A DNA stretch of 64,000 bases from Nitrosovibrio sp. Nv4 (GCF_900215485.1 NZ_OCMZ01000001.1:1364001-1428000), one strand, 5' to 3'. Counted from the stretch's first letter, positions 23,372 to 35,655 are shown. The notes: a model not told the origin generated them from the letters alone. Program-made: numbers and translations.

Positions 23372-23377
23372 TATAAT
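23372..23377 (+). promoter_or_regulatory. possible -10 box upstream of rpsM
   Basis: TATAAT followed by TC at 23372-23379 in the 53-base gap between rpmJ and rpsM. The -10 is perfect but no good -35 is found at 16-18 bases, so this is only a candidate start for the alpha operon. Confidence 0.35.
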
Positions 23378-23400
23378 TCAAAATTTTCGTAGGAAAATGT

Positions 23401-23781
23401 ATGGCCCGTATCGCTGGAGTAAATATCCCAAATCATCAACATGCCGAAATCGCATTGACTTCGATTTACGGCATAGGTCGCGCCAGGGCGCGGGAGATTT
23501 GTGCGGCATCTGGCATTGGCGCATCTACCAAGATCAAGGATGTCACCGACGTTCAAATGGATAAGCTGCGGGATAACGTAGCAAAGTTTGCGGTCGAAGG
23601 CGATTTGCGGCGCGAAGTTTCGATGAATATCAAGCGTTTGATGGACCTCGGCTGTTACCGCGGGTTGCGTCACCGCCGTGGGCTCCCGGTGCGGGGCCAG
23701 CGTACCCGGACCAACGCCAGGACGCGGAAAGGGCCTCGCAAGGCAGTTCGGGCGTCAAGTGGAAAGGCAGCGGCACGATAA
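23401..23781 (+). CDS. rpsM: 30S ribosomal protein S13
   Basis: 126-residue S13 of the 30S head, contacting P-site tRNA and the large subunit. It begins [26 protein letters not shown]; the C-terminus [28 protein letters not shown] is conserved. First gene of the alpha operon. Confidence 0.98.
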   Translation: MARIAGVNIPNHQHAEIALTSIYGIGRARAREICAASGIGASTKIKDVTDVQMDKLRDNVAKFAVEGDLRREVSMNIKRLMDLGCYRGLRHRRGLPVRGQRTRTNARTRKGPRKAVRASSGKAAAR

Positions 23782-23827
23782 ATAGTATTCAAGCCAACTG
23801 AACGGTAGCGAAAAGGAATAATTCAAT

Positions 23828-24217
23828 ATGGTTAAAGCAGCCACGCGGGTGCGCAAGAAAGTCAAGAAGAACGTAGCGGAGGGCATTGCCCACGTTCATG
23901 CGTCATTTAATAATACTATTGTGACCATCACGGACCGGCAGGGCAACGCCTTATCATGGGCGACATCGGGGGGAGCGGGTTTCAAAGGATCGCGTAAAAG
24001 TACGCCATTCGCTGCTCAGGTGGCGGCCGAGCAAGCGAGCAAAGTCGCGCAGGAATGTGGAGTCAAGAATTTGGAAGTGCGCATCAAAGGCCCTGGCCCA
24101 GGACGGGAATCCGCAGTGCGGGCATTGAACGCAGCAGGTTTTAAAATTACCAGTATTTCGGATGTGACGCCAGTTCCGCATAACGGTTGCCGCCCACCGA
24201 AGAAACGCCGTATTTAA
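23828..24217 (+). CDS. rpsK: 30S ribosomal protein S11
   Basis: 129-residue S11 of the platform. [43 protein letters not shown] and the C-terminal [18 protein letters not shown] are diagnostic. An AAAAGGA site precedes it. Confidence 0.98.
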   Translation: MVKAATRVRKKVKKNVAEGIAHVHASFNNTIVTITDRQGNALSWATSGGAGFKGSRKSTPFAAQVAAEQASKVAQECGVKNLEVRIKGPGPGRESAVRALNAAGFKITSISDVTPVPHNGCRPPKKRRI

Positions 24218-24228
24218 GGGAGTAGATA

Positions 24229-24855
24229 GTGGCCAGAAATCTTGATCCTAAATGTCGCCAATGCCGACGCGAAGGGGAGAAGTTGTTCCTGAAAGGCGAG
24301 AAGTGTTTTACTGACAAATGTGCGATTGAGCGTAGAAATTATGCTCCCGGTCAACATGGTCAGAAAAGCGCGCGACTATCCGATTATGGGGTGCAACTGC
24401 GTGAAAAGCAGAAGCTGCGCCGGATATACGGTATATTGGAGCGCCAGTTTCGCAATAATTACGAGCTGGCTGACAAGCGGCGGGGCATTACCGGCGAGAA
24501 TTTACTGCAATTGCTGGAATGTCGCCTTGATACCGTTTCATACCGTATGGGTTTTGGTGCATCGCGTTCAGAAGCGCGTCAAATTGTGCGTCATAATGCC
24601 ATTATGGTAAACGGCCGGAGAATCAACATTCCTTCCTATCAAGTCAAGCCAGGTGACGTAATAGAGGTTGCCGAGAAGGCGAAAGGGCATCTGCGCATCA
24701 AGGCGGCGGTGGAAGCTGCGGAGCAGCGGACCTTTCCAGAATGGATAGAGATGGACGCCAAAGCCCTGAAGGGAACATTCAAGGCCAAGCCGGAGAGATC
24801 CGAGTTGCCGTCAAGCATCAATGAATCTTTAGTGATTGAACTGTATTCCAAGTAA
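24229..24855 (+). CDS. rpsD: 30S ribosomal protein S4 (zinc-binding form)
   Basis: 208-residue S4, a primary assembly protein; in E. coli it represses the alpha operon. The start is GTG at 24229 after AAGGGAG, giving [19 protein letters not shown]9, C12, C26 and C31 form a zinc knuckle, the C-plus form. The S4 RNA-binding domain ([36 protein letters not shown]) is around residues 98-133. Confidence 0.97.
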   Translation: MARNLDPKCRQCRREGEKLFLKGEKCFTDKCAIERRNYAPGQHGQKSARLSDYGVQLREKQKLRRIYGILERQFRNNYELADKRRGITGENLLQLLECRLDTVSYRMGFGASRSEARQIVRHNAIMVNGRRINIPSYQVKPGDVIEVAEKAKGHLRIKAAVEAAEQRTFPEWIEMDAKALKGTFKAKPERSELPSSINESLVIELYSK

Positions 24856-24889
24856 TCAACTGCCAAGCTTTCCGCAAAAGGATCAGGCT

Positions 24890-25894
24890 ATGCCAAGTAA
24901 CACATTTCTTACGCCGCGCATTATCGACGTTCAGAATATTTCCCCGTTGCACGCCAAGATCACCATGGAACCGTTTGAACGCGGTTACGGGCACACTCTG
25001 GGGAACGCGCTGCGCAGGATTCTGCTATCGTCAATGCCGGGATTTGCACCAACTGAAGTCCAGATTAGCGGCGTGGTACACGAGTATTCCGCCCTGGATG
25101 GCGTACAGGAGGATGTAGTCGATATCCTGCTTAACCTCAAGGGTATTGTTCTGAAACTGCATAATCGGACCGAGGCCATCCTGGTCCTCAAGAAGAAGGG
25201 TGAGGGTACTGTTACCGCCGGCGATATCGAAGTTGGACACGATGTGGAGATTATTAATCCGGAGCATGTGGTCGCACATCTTACCGCGGGCGGTAAACTG
25301 GATATGCAGATCAAGGTTGAACTGGGACGCGGTTACGTACCGGGAACAGTGCGGCAATTGGCAAATGAAGGCCGTGCTATTGGCAGTATTTTGCTGGATG
25401 CTTCTTTCAGTCCAGTGCGGCGCGTAAGTTATGCGGTAGAGAGTGCGCGTGTCGAACAGCGTACCGATCTCGATAAGCTGGTTATGGATATCGAGACCAA
25501 CGGTGTTGTCGATCCAGAGGAAGCGATTCGTTACGCCGCGAAAGTAATGGTGGAGCAACTTTCTATATTTGCTGATCTCAAGGGCACGCCGTTACCCGTG
25601 GAACAGCCAAAATTGCCTCAGATTGATCCAGTATTACTGCGACCCGTGGATGATCTTGAGCTTACCGTGCGTTCTGCCAACTGTCTGAAGGCCGAAAATA
25701 TCTATTATATTGGTGACTTGATCCAACGCACTGAAACGGAATTGCTGAAAACCCCTAACTTGGGCAGAAAGTCTCTGAATGAAATCAAGGAAGTGTTGGC
25801 ATCGCGCGGATTGACGCTGGGCATGAAGCTGGAAAGCTGGCCACCTTCCAATCTTGATAAAGGTAAAAAGGAAACAAGTCATGCGGCACCATAA
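24890..25894 (+). CDS. rpoA: RNA polymerase alpha subunit
   Basis: 334-residue alpha subunit. The N-terminal dimerisation domain has the conserved [22 protein letters not shown]; the C-terminal domain ([42 protein letters not shown]) binds UP elements and activators. ATG at 24890 follows AAAAGGATCAG; an upstream in-frame ATG at 24836 lies inside rpsD and is not favoured. Its end overlaps rplQ by 14 bases. Confidence 0.98.
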   Translation: MPSNTFLTPRIIDVQNISPLHAKITMEPFERGYGHTLGNALRRILLSSMPGFAPTEVQISGVVHEYSALDGVQEDVVDILLNLKGIVLKLHNRTEAILVLKKKGEGTVTAGDIEVGHDVEIINPEHVVAHLTAGGKLDMQIKVELGRGYVPGTVRQLANEGRAIGSILLDASFSPVRRVSYAVESARVEQRTDLDKLVMDIETNGVVDPEEAIRYAAKVMVEQLSIFADLKGTPLPVEQPKLPQIDPVLLRPVDDLELTVRSANCLKAENIYYIGDLIQRTETELLKTPNLGRKSLNEIKEVLASRGLTLGMKLESWPPSNLDKGKKETSHAAP

Positions 25895-26279
25895 TGGATT
25901 AAGAAAACTCAATCGCACTAGCAGTCATCGGCTGGCCATGTTGCGTAATATGACCAATTCGCTGTTGCGGCATGAGGTTATTAAAACGACCTTGCCCAAG
26001 GCGAAGGAGTTACGCCGCGTAATTGAGCCAATGATAACGTTAGGCAAGAAGCCATCACTGGCGAATAGGCGGCTCGCGTTCAACCGCTTGCGCGACCGAG
26101 ATATGGTCGGTAAATTATTCGGCGAACTTGGCCCCCGTTATCAAACACGCAATGGTGGTTATTTACGTATTCTTAAATTTGGCTTTCGAAGGGGCGATAA
26201 TGCGCCAATGGCGCTGGTAGAATTATTGGATCGTCCCGAGCAAGCAACTGCAGCCGGATCCGGGAAAGCGGATTCCTAG
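25881..26279 (+). CDS. rplQ: 50S ribosomal protein L17
   Basis: 132-residue L17. It begins [24 protein letters not shown]; the ATG at 25881 follows AAAAAGGAAAC inside the 3-prime end of rpoA, giving a 14-base overlap. Conserved [29 protein letters not shown] is present. Last gene of the ribosomal superoperon. Confidence 0.97.
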   Translation: MRHHNGLRKLNRTSSHRLAMLRNMTNSLLRHEVIKTTLPKAKELRRVIEPMITLGKKPSLANRRLAFNRLRDRDMVGKLFGELGPRYQTRNGGYLRILKFGFRRGDNAPMALVELLDRPEQATAAGSGKADS

Positions 26280-26310
26280 ATGTTGTAGCTGTACAAGCAA
26301 GCGGAAGCAA

Positions 26311-26337
26311 AAAAGGCCGGGTTATCCCGGCTTTTTC
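26311..26337 (+). terminator. rho-independent terminator after rplQ
   Basis: Perfect 6-bp stem GCCGGG (26316-26321) / CCCGGC (26326-26331) with a TTAT loop, preceded by an A-run and followed by TTTTTC. It closes the ribosomal cluster 32 bases after the rplQ stop. Confidence 0.9.
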
Positions 26338-26524
26338 TTGTCCGATAAGTTTATAATTCATAGTGGTAGCTGGCAGAAAATCACTGCGTTACAAAACTTG
26401 GCTTGCCATAAATAATTCATGGCCGCTTTCAAAGTCTTTATTACCTTTATTTATCCAAGATCGACTCTGGCGGCTGCCAGGTCGCTGCTTGGGAAACTCT
26501 TTTAGTTCAAATGGGGCTATTCTG

Positions 26525-26839
26525 ATGGATCTGGCAAATTGGACTGATGCGGAACTTATTTCGATACGGGAGAAGCTTCACACCTGGTGCGTCAAACGTC
26601 AGGAGCCTACCTGGGCAAATAAATTCCTGAATTGGACCGGATTTGTAGGTGCTTTCGCATTTCTCACGGGTCTCACCGATATTTTCTTTGGCGGGCCCAA
26701 TGCTACAAATGTTCTCCTGGTCGTGGTTGGAATTCTTGCATGCGTTTCGTGGTACAAGGGTGACAAGCAGCGGAAAAAGAATATAAGTTTTCTTGAGAAA
26801 CTGGATCAGGAAATTTCTCGCCGTCGTGATAAATCCTAG
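26525..26839 (+). CDS. small membrane protein of unknown function
   Basis: 104 residues. The start at ATG 26525 is chosen because upstream in-frame sequence (from 26363) looks non-coding. The N-terminal third is soluble and contains WTDAELISIREKLHTWC; two hydrophobic segments follow (about residues 37-55 and 61-77, around FVGAFAFLTGLTDIFF and NVLLVVVGILACVSWY), then a highly charged C-terminal tail. I recognise no family. A TATAAT at 26352-26357 upstream could be its -10. A second small gene follows 89 bases later on the same strand, possibly cotranscribed. Both are accessory genes between the ribosomal terminator and the oxidoreductase. Confidence 0.6.
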   Translation: MDLANWTDAELISIREKLHTWCVKRQEPTWANKFLNWTGFVGAFAFLTGLTDIFFGGPNATNVLLVVVGILACVSWYKGDKQRKKNISFLEKLDQEISRRRDKS

Positions 26840-26928
26840 GTAACGGCATTAGCCCCGTGCCTTGGCAGATTTATCAGCAGGTCAATAGTTGAGCTCGGAA
26901 ATTAATTCTGGTTGATTTCGGTTCCCGA

Positions 26929-27378
26929 ATGGTGTCAGATAAAAAGATTGAAGCACCTGCCTTTGATGAGAACGATGCAGCGCTTTTTTCACCCCTGTGC
27001 CAGTTTGTATGGGTTCAGGGGGAACCGCTCCCGTTGATTTATGACGTGCAACATCCGATTTACACAAGGCAGGGCATCAATTTGCCTGTTTTAGAATACC
27101 TGCAGGTGATCGGCCTGATTACCCTGGAAGCAACTGGGTACGTGAAGAGAAAGTTCGGCAAGCACACCCGCCTGTTTTACTTTGGCAGGCCGACGAAAAT
27201 TCAATTTCCCAAGGAAGCGCACAACCAGCTTGATCTTGGCCACGTCCTCCTGACAGACAAAGGAAAAGCACTGGCTACGGTTTGCAATGCAACGCGTAAT
27301 CAGGAATTCTACGAATATGTGACCGAAAGATGGGCTCGGCAGGGGCTGGTTGTATCATCCATTCTCAAAAGGTATTGA
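26929..27378 (+). CDS. hypothetical protein, resembles C-terminal part of a DUF2806-like protein
   Basis: 149 residues, soluble, no signal peptide. The text FSPLCQFVWVQGEPLPLIYD, IYTRQGINLPVLEYLQVIGLI and LDLGHVLLTDKGKALATVC looks to me like the C-terminal half of bacterial DUF2806/TIGR03899-type proteins of unknown function; this is from memory. Such proteins are usually longer, with an N-terminal helical part that is not visible here: the frame is closed by TGA at 26890-26892. It may therefore be a fragment, or a genuinely short relative. No ribosome-binding site is obvious before the ATG. It converges with the oxidoreductase gene on the other strand. Confidence 0.5.
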   Translation: MVSDKKIEAPAFDENDAALFSPLCQFVWVQGEPLPLIYDVQHPIYTRQGINLPVLEYLQVIGLITLEATGYVKRKFGKHTRLFYFGRPTKIQFPKEAHNQLDLGHVLLTDKGKALATVCNATRNQEFYEYVTERWARQGLVVSSILKRY

Positions 27379-27472
27379 AGTCTCGTTTCAAAAGATACTA
27401 ACTGAAATCGCTTTTTGAACTACAAGGGCAACATTGAACGGATCGGGGCATACCTTTTTCTTGGGGATGGTA

Positions 27473-28630
27473 TTAAACCAGGTAGGTGTCGATCCCTGTC
27501 AGCAATAAATCATATTGAGCTTCCACCAGTTCCTTGATTACCAGCGCAGGCATACCCCCAACCACGTTACCTTCCAGCGCCAGCCAGCCTACGGCGTCGG
27601 CTGGCCCGAGACTGATAACGTAGCCTAAATCGCGATGAAAATAGGGCTCGAGCAATTTGAGAGCACCCGAGTGACGCAGGATATTCCTTGCAGTTAGCAT
27701 TCCTTTGCGCACAGCGGATTGCGCTGTCATGGTATTTGAACCGGCAGCGTTATAAATGGAACAATCGCCCGCGGTAAATATATTCTGCAGCGGCTTCCGC
27801 TCGACCATAACCTGGCCGAATGCATTCGCCTCAAACAGCGTTTCAGGTTTTTTGCCGACGAACAGGAACGAGACCGTTGATGGGAGGTTGAATTGACGGC
27901 CGGTTTCACTTTCCGCTAATAGAATCTCCTCCGTTTGCTGGCTGCAGTATCGGGTACTAGGGTAGAAATCAATATCCAGATCAGCCATGCGCGTCTGAGT
28001 ATAGGTTGAAAAATCCGCCGGAAACTGTGTAAGTACCCGATCCCCCCCATGAATTAAACGCAATTTACATTCGATTTTCTGCCGTCGGAGAAAATGAGCA
28101 ATTTCAAAAAGAAATTGAATTCCGGTGGCACCCCCGCCTATTACCGAAATGGTTCGCTCACTTTCGTCAGTTGTATTGAATCGACCATCCAGAAGGCTGG
28201 AGCCCGGGGTGGTCATTAAATCATGGAGATCGAATATATTGTCTGATTTAGCCATGCGCGCTACCGGCGCACCTGAGGCAATCAAGAGATAATCAAATTC
28301 CAGAATTTCATCGTTGACAGCAAGAAATCTGTCCTTCTGGCATTGCTGGAGAATATATTCATCCAGGATCAACTTCCCGCAGACGTGGCGGCAGCCAAAC
28401 CGGTTTTCCAGAGAGGAAAACGATATCAGAAAATCCTCTAGCGGATACCTGAACGTTTCGTGTAGATGGGTGATCTTGAGGTGGTGCGATCTGGGATCGA
28501 CTATGGTGATGCGCGCTTCCGGCATATGGCGCAGAAGCGTGACCAGTGCTGCGATTCCCGCATAACCACCGCCCACAATGACGATGTTGAGTTGCTTATG
28601 CCTGGGTATATAAAATGGCAAAAAAGGCAT
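27473..28630 (-). CDS. FAD-dependent pyridine nucleotide-disulfide oxidoreductase (NDH-2/SQR-like)
   Basis: 385 residues. The N-terminal FAD-binding Rossmann motif is IVIVGGGYAGIAAL, with glycines 20-22 and 25; a second dinucleotide-binding motif ISVIGGGATGIQFL lies near residue 160; the flavin-binding NIFTAGDCS is near 290. The architecture is that of type II NADH dehydrogenases and sulfide:quinone reductase relatives. I see no cysteine pair that would settle a sulfide-oxidising role, so NAD(P)H or another donor to quinone is more likely. The start at 28630 has a strong AAGGAAG site. It lies upstream of amoCAB on the opposite strand and could feed the same quinone pool. Confidence 0.8.
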   Translation of the reverse strand: MPFLPFYIPRHKQLNIVIVGGGYAGIAALVTLLRHMPEARITIVDPRSHHLKITHLHETFRYPLEDFLISFSSLENRFGCRHVCGKLILDEYILQQCQKDRFLAVNDEILEFDYLLIASGAPVARMAKSDNIFDLHDLMTTPGSSLLDGRFNTTDESERTISVIGGGATGIQFLFEIAHFLRRQKIECKLRLIHGGDRVLTQFPADFSTYTQTRMADLDIDFYPSTRYCSQQTEEILLAESETGRQFNLPSTVSFLFVGKKPETLFEANAFGQVMVERKPLQNIFTAGDCSIYNAAGSNTMTAQSAVRKGMLTARNILRHSGALKLLEPYFHRDLGYVISLGPADAVGWLALEGNVVGGMPALVIKELVEAQYDLLLTGIDTYLV

Positions 28631-28830
28631 GGTACTTCCTTCGCGATGCGGGTCAGTTCTGGTATTCGGCCAATTATCGGTATCCCTTTCGAGATTTCAG
28701 CGCGGCTACACATGTTACGTCTTAACAGGCCGTGAGATTGTCATTTATTATGGAGTCATGACAGTCAGGGGAACAGCGTAGCATACGATTGTCTGAATCA
28801 GGCGCCACATTTGGCTCAAATCCGATATCG

Positions 28831-29742
28831 TCAGCAGATTTCCGCTGTTTTCCGGGGAATCATCTCTTGCTTCCAATTTTCTGTTGCCCATTTCCAAAAT
28901 GACGCAATGTTCTCATTAATCAGTTCCGACGGGGGTCTTTGACCCAGAAATCGTATGGCCTTTATCAATTGCCGCACTGGATCAGACACATTAATCCGAG
29001 CGGCGCGAGTCTGTTTGCTGAGTTTCTCACCTGAGGCGTTAACCACGACCGGAAGATGCAAATAAGACGGAATCGGGTAACCCAGCAATTGCTGCAGATA
29101 GATCTGACGAGGAGTAGAATTTAGCAAATCTTCACCGCGTACCACATGCGTGACCCCTTGCTCGGCATCGTCCACTACCACCGCCAATTGATAAGCAAAG
29201 ACCCCATCGGCGCGCTGCAACACGAAATCTCCGATGGCACTGTCCAGTCGCTGTCGAAACCGGCCTTGCAACGCATCACTGAATTCAATTGGTTGGTTAT
29301 CCGTTCGCAGACGCTTTGCTCCAGGACGTCCCTTATGGAGGGAAACTCCGCGGCAAGTGCCTGGATAAACCGGGCCGTCTATTCCCATAATTGTGGAATC
29401 GGCAATTTCCTTACGACTGCAGGTGCAGGCATAAATAAAATGTTGTCTTTCAAGTGTAGTGAGAGCCGCCTTATATAATGTGTGTCGCTGATTCTGATAG
29501 ACCACCTCACCATCCCACTCCATCCCCAGGACATCAAGCATGCTCAGGATTTCATCTGATGCCCCGGGAACTTCGCGCAATGGATCCAGGTTTTCGATCC
29601 TGACGAACCATTTGCCATGACGCGATCTAGCTTCCAGATAGCTGCCTACGGCAGCGACAAGGGAGCCGAAATGCAGCGGTCCGGTCGGAGATGGAGCGAA
29701 GCGGCCACGATAAGCCGAGGAAGTAGATCGACTACTAGTCAC
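28831..29742 (-). CDS. gluQ: glutamyl-Q tRNA(Asp) synthetase
   Basis: 303-residue truncated glutamyl-tRNA synthetase paralogue that attaches glutamate to queuosine in tRNA-Asp. The class I signature appears as FAPSPTGPLHFGSL (residues 15-28) and the second signature as EKLSKQTRA. The zinc site is C-T-C around residue 105 plus the later YPGTC. It lacks an anticodon-binding domain, as GluQ does. The start is GTG at 29742; no strong ribosome site precedes it. It diverges from amoC. Confidence 0.92.
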   Translation of the reverse strand: MTSSRSTSSAYRGRFAPSPTGPLHFGSLVAAVGSYLEARSRHGKWFVRIENLDPLREVPGASDEILSMLDVLGMEWDGEVVYQNQRHTLYKAALTTLERQHFIYACTCSRKEIADSTIMGIDGPVYPGTCRGVSLHKGRPGAKRLRTDNQPIEFSDALQGRFRQRLDSAIGDFVLQRADGVFAYQLAVVVDDAEQGVTHVVRGEDLLNSTPRQIYLQQLLGYPIPSYLHLPVVVNASGEKLSKQTRAARINVSDPVRQLIKAIRFLGQRPPSELINENIASFWKWATENWKQEMIPRKTAEIC

Positions 29743-30169
29743 CGGTTAATATAAAGGGTTTGCCCAAAGTATTGTGGTGTCGCCCTGGTCCGCAATATTC
29801 TCCGTACCGAGGCCGCAGTTACTGCAATCGGATTTGACCTGATGCCGTTAGTATATTCAAATAATGAGATATCTGGTGAACCTCAAGGATTAATACGGGT
29901 ACATGATCGGCAAGAGATAGCGTATGGAAGCAGAAAAATGGGTGAGGATAAGCCACTATGCAAATTAGCCGGGCCATTTTGACACCATAGCTGGAATATT
30001 CGTTTAACATAACCTTTTTAACAGCATGGATTTTATATTACAATAATTTTCGCCGGAAGAGGCAATGGGTCAACGGGTTAAAGAATTTCATCAGAGGTTG
30101 GGACATTGACAGGCACAAGAGAGGCAGACATGGCACGGAAGTTGCCCTGTCTGTTACCCGACAAACTGC
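29743..30169. other. gluQ-amoC divergent intergenic region, distal part
   Basis: About 430 AT-rich bases without a credible gene. TTGACA occurs at 29979-29984 and again near 30107, but neither has a good -10 at 16-18 bases. No terminator or tRNA is seen. Confidence 0.4.
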
Positions 30170-30198
30170 TTGACTTGGAGAATCTTCGGGGATAGTCT
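30170..30198 (+). promoter_or_regulatory. candidate sigma70 promoter of amoCAB
   Basis: TTGACT at 30170-30175, 17 bases, TAGTCT at 30193-30198. The -35 differs from consensus by one base and the spacing is ideal; the -10 is moderate. It would give an amoC leader of about 310 bases containing the direct repeats at 30246-30310. Confidence 0.5.
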
Positions 30199-30245
30199 TT
30201 ACGGGGTTGTGGGTATGTAAAGTACTGGTAGCAACAAAATTGGTG

Positions 30246-30278
30246 GTACCAATATTGTTACTGATAGTACCAATATTG
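30246..30278 (+). repeat. two direct repeats upstream of amoC, 21-bp period
   Basis: The 12-mer GTACCAATATTG occurs at 30246-30257 and again, identical, at 30267-30278. A 21-bp period places both on the same face of the helix, as expected of a pair of protein-binding sites. A related AGTACTGGT lies at 30221-30229. Confidence 0.7.
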
Positions 30279-30280
30279 CA

Positions 30281-31324
<1,044 letters not shown>

Positions 31325-31394
31325 CCGGTACCGCAATCGGTTGATGGGCGATTGATTGATCAGTAGTTGAAGTTGCCCATGGGAAGCTGAACGT

Positions 31395-31438
31395 GGCCGT
31401 CCCGCTCCTGCAAGCAAATCCCGAGGAGCGGGACGGCC
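31395..31438 (+). promoter_or_regulatory. perfect 15-bp hairpin between amoC and amoA
   Basis: GGCCGTCCCGCTCCT (31395-31409) pairs exactly with AGGAGCGGGACGGCC (31424-31438) around a 14-base loop. No U-run follows, so it is not a standard terminator; it is more likely an mRNA-processing or stability element that lets amoC transcript levels differ from amoAB. Confidence 0.85.
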
Positions 31439-31580
31439 CAATCAACTGGGCAACCAAGGCAAAGGGGAACCCGGTACATCAGGGATGCCGAGCAAGCAAT
31501 AAAAGAGCGGCGGCGCGCGAAATGCCCACCGCAGTAGCGCGAACACATTATTCATGTTTCAAGATCGTAGACACATTTGA

Positions 31581-33695
<2,115 letters not shown>

Positions 33696-33750
33696 GCAAA
33701 AGAGACGCTGCCCGGGTTCGACGAACACCGGGCGGCTTGTCAAAGGCATG

Positions 33751-33798
33751 ACACCGGTCCGCCACCGTCCCAGACGGAAAGGTGGATCGGTGTTTTTT
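33751..33798 (+). terminator. terminator of amoCAB
   Basis: Interrupted stem ACACCG...CCACC / GGTGG...CGGTGT followed by TTTTTT (33793-33798). A second shorter hairpin (about 33709-33733, GCCCGG/CCGGGC) lies between it and the amoB stop. Confidence 0.8.
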
Positions 33799-33933
33799 AT
33801 AGATATTTATCTGAAATCAGGGTCCCCATTTTTTCAAGCTCTTTCAGGAAATGGATAAGACAGCTTGTAAACAAGGATTGCCCGATTAGATTCGCTCACC
33901 CGATGAGAGTGATCTCTGGGAGTAGTTCGAATA

Positions 33934-33948
33934 AAGGCCGACGGCCTT
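33934..33948 (-). terminator. possible terminator of the MocR gene
   Basis: AAGGCC / GGCCTT with a 3-base loop immediately after the stop codon on the minus strand, followed only by TAT, so termination strength is uncertain. Confidence 0.4.
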
Positions 33949-33950
33949 CG

Positions 33951-35477
33951 TTAGAGAATAGATGCAGGCTCAGCACGAGCATCCGTGCCTGAAAAAATGA
34001 AATCTGCTGGCAGTCCTGAAAATACATCAGCCATCCGCCGAACGCCGGCTCGAATCTGGTATTCATTAAGGGAAGAAAAGCCCAGCACGAGCGTGCGTGC
34101 GCTGTAGCCGCATTTGCCGAAAGCAAAAGTGGTGCCGGATCCAATAGAATAAACACCTACCCCATGACGCAGTGCAATTGCCCGGAGCTCTGATGCATCA
34201 GGATAGCTTTCCGGGAGATGCCAGGCAAGGTGGAGGCCGCTCTCCAGTCCAGAAAGCTGGACCTCACCAAAATGTTCGCGTAATGCCTCTATAAGGCAAT
34301 CATGGCGCTTCGAATAAATGTTGCGCATGCGTCTCAAATGATTGCCATAAGCGCCGCTCTGAATAAAATCAGCCATTGTTGCCTGGTCTAGCCAGGCATT
34401 TCCATTATTGAGTAACGCCTTGGCCGTGCGTGCTGCGGGGATCAATGACTTGGGTACCACCAGATAACCAAGACGCAGGCCTGCACCCATGGATTTGGAG
34501 AATGTTCCCAAATACATGACGCAACCGTGATCATCAAGGCCCATGAGGGCTGTCAAGGGTGACCCGCGATACCGGAAATCCGAGTCGTAGTCATCCTCTA
34601 TAATAAATGCGCCGCAACGCCGGGCCCAGTCCAGAAGTTTCAGCCGACGCTCAATCGGTAGCGTGAAGCCAAGGGGGAATTGATGAGAGGGGGTCACATA
34701 CAGAAGTGACACGCCTTCCCTAGGTAATTGTGCGACGTCCAGCCCCTCTTCATCTACGGGTATCTGGATCAATTTCGCGTAATAGCTTTCGAAAAGGGAT
34801 TTAGCGCCATGGTAACAAGGGTTTTCAGTGGCGACCAGCGTTCCCTCTTTCACAAGTAGCCGGGCCGCCAGATTCAACCCCTCCTGAGAGCCGGCGGTAA
34901 TAATTATCTGCTCAGGAGAAACGCTGATTGCCCGCGCCACCCCAAGATGGGCGGCAATTACTTCTCGCAATTGCGATAAACCAGCAGGATCGCAACACTC
35001 TGTAAAATGCGTGCTGGCCGAGGTAAATGTTCTGTTAATAAAACGACGCCATATCTTGTGTGGAAATAAATCGAAGCCGATCCGGTCTGGACAAAAGTCA
35101 AAGTCCAGATGCTGAGTTTGGTTTACAGTCGGGGGTTGGCCGATAAAGGGAATGACGGGACGTTTTACCGTCTCTCCCCTAACAGGAACCAAAGTGGAGG
35201 TTCTGCGAGTCGCGGCCAGGCAGGTTTCCGGTAACTCGAGATTTACATACGTTCCAATGGCCTTTCGGGCTTGAAGGTAACCCTCGGCAATTAAACGGTC
35301 ATAGACAAGCAAAACGGTATTTCGAGAAATACCTAATTGTTCTGCAAGTACTCGGCTAGCGGGGATGAGCGTACCCGGTTTCAGCTTTCCGCCAAGGATG
35401 AGATTGCGTAACTGCTCGAAAAGCTGGCCTTGCAGCGACTCGCGGCTGCTGTGGTCAAGTTCAATGGGAATTGCCAT
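33951..35477 (-). CDS. MocR-family regulator (GntR helix-turn-helix fused to aminotransferase-like domain)
   Basis: 508 residues in the MocR/PdxR architecture. Residues 15-80 form a GntR winged helix (QLFEQLRNLILGGKLKPGTLIP, SRNTVLLVYDRLIAEGYL); a linker follows; residues about 120-490 form a class I aminotransferase fold with the PLP lysine K328 in GTFSKSMGAGLRLGY and IIEDDYDSDFRYRG. Such proteins sense PLP or an amino compound and activate or repress neighbouring genes. The start at 35477 has no visible ribosome-binding site. It lies between amoB (convergent) and cycB (same strand, upstream), so it is placed to act on, or be carried with, the nitrification genes. Its target is unknown. Confidence 0.88.
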   Translation of the reverse strand: MAIPIELDHSSRESLQGQLFEQLRNLILGGKLKPGTLIPASRVLAEQLGISRNTVLLVYDRLIAEGYLQARKAIGTYVNLELPETCLAATRRTSTLVPVRGETVKRPVIPFIGQPPTVNQTQHLDFDFCPDRIGFDLFPHKIWRRFINRTFTSASTHFTECCDPAGLSQLREVIAAHLGVARAISVSPEQIIITAGSQEGLNLAARLLVKEGTLVATENPCYHGAKSLFESYYAKLIQIPVDEEGLDVAQLPREGVSLLYVTPSHQFPLGFTLPIERRLKLLDWARRCGAFIIEDDYDSDFRYRGSPLTALMGLDDHGCVMYLGTFSKSMGAGLRLGYLVVPKSLIPAARTAKALLNNGNAWLDQATMADFIQSGAYGNHLRRMRNIYSKRHDCLIEALREHFGEVQLSGLESGLHLAWHLPESYPDASELRAIALRHGVGVYSIGSGTTFAFGKCGYSARTLVLGFSSLNEYQIRAGVRRMADVFSGLPADFIFSGTDARAEPASIL

Positions 35478-35568
35478 ATTTTTTTGTGACTGCGCGGAGG
35501 CGCGCCGGATTTCAGTTTCAGATAAATGTCCAATTCTGACATATTCGCAGAGCTAACGTAAACCTGTC

Positions 35569-35631
35569 ACTTAATACTGAAACGCCGCCCACCTTTTAAG
35601 CAATAAGGTATTAAGTAGTGGCGGGCGGTGT
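35569..35631. promoter_or_regulatory. two crossing inverted repeats between cycB and the MocR gene
   Basis: ACTTAATAC (35569-35577) is the exact reverse complement of GTATTAAGT (35608-35616), and ACGCCGCCC (35582-35590) pairs with GGGCGGTGT (35623-35631) with one G-T pair. The arms interleave, so the two stems either exclude each other or form a pseudoknot. Near-identical TGTCACTTA and TGTCACCTA lie on the two sides. No U-run is seen on the cycB transcript. Confidence 0.6.
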
Positions 35632-35655
35632 TATGTCACCTAAGAAAGATTCAAC

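Noticed and set aside
33805-35528. 12-bp inverted repeat (ATTTATCTGAAA at 33805 and its complement at 35517) flanking the MocR gene
   Set aside because: Short, no extension on either side, no target duplication or transposase; likely chance, so not called a mobile element.
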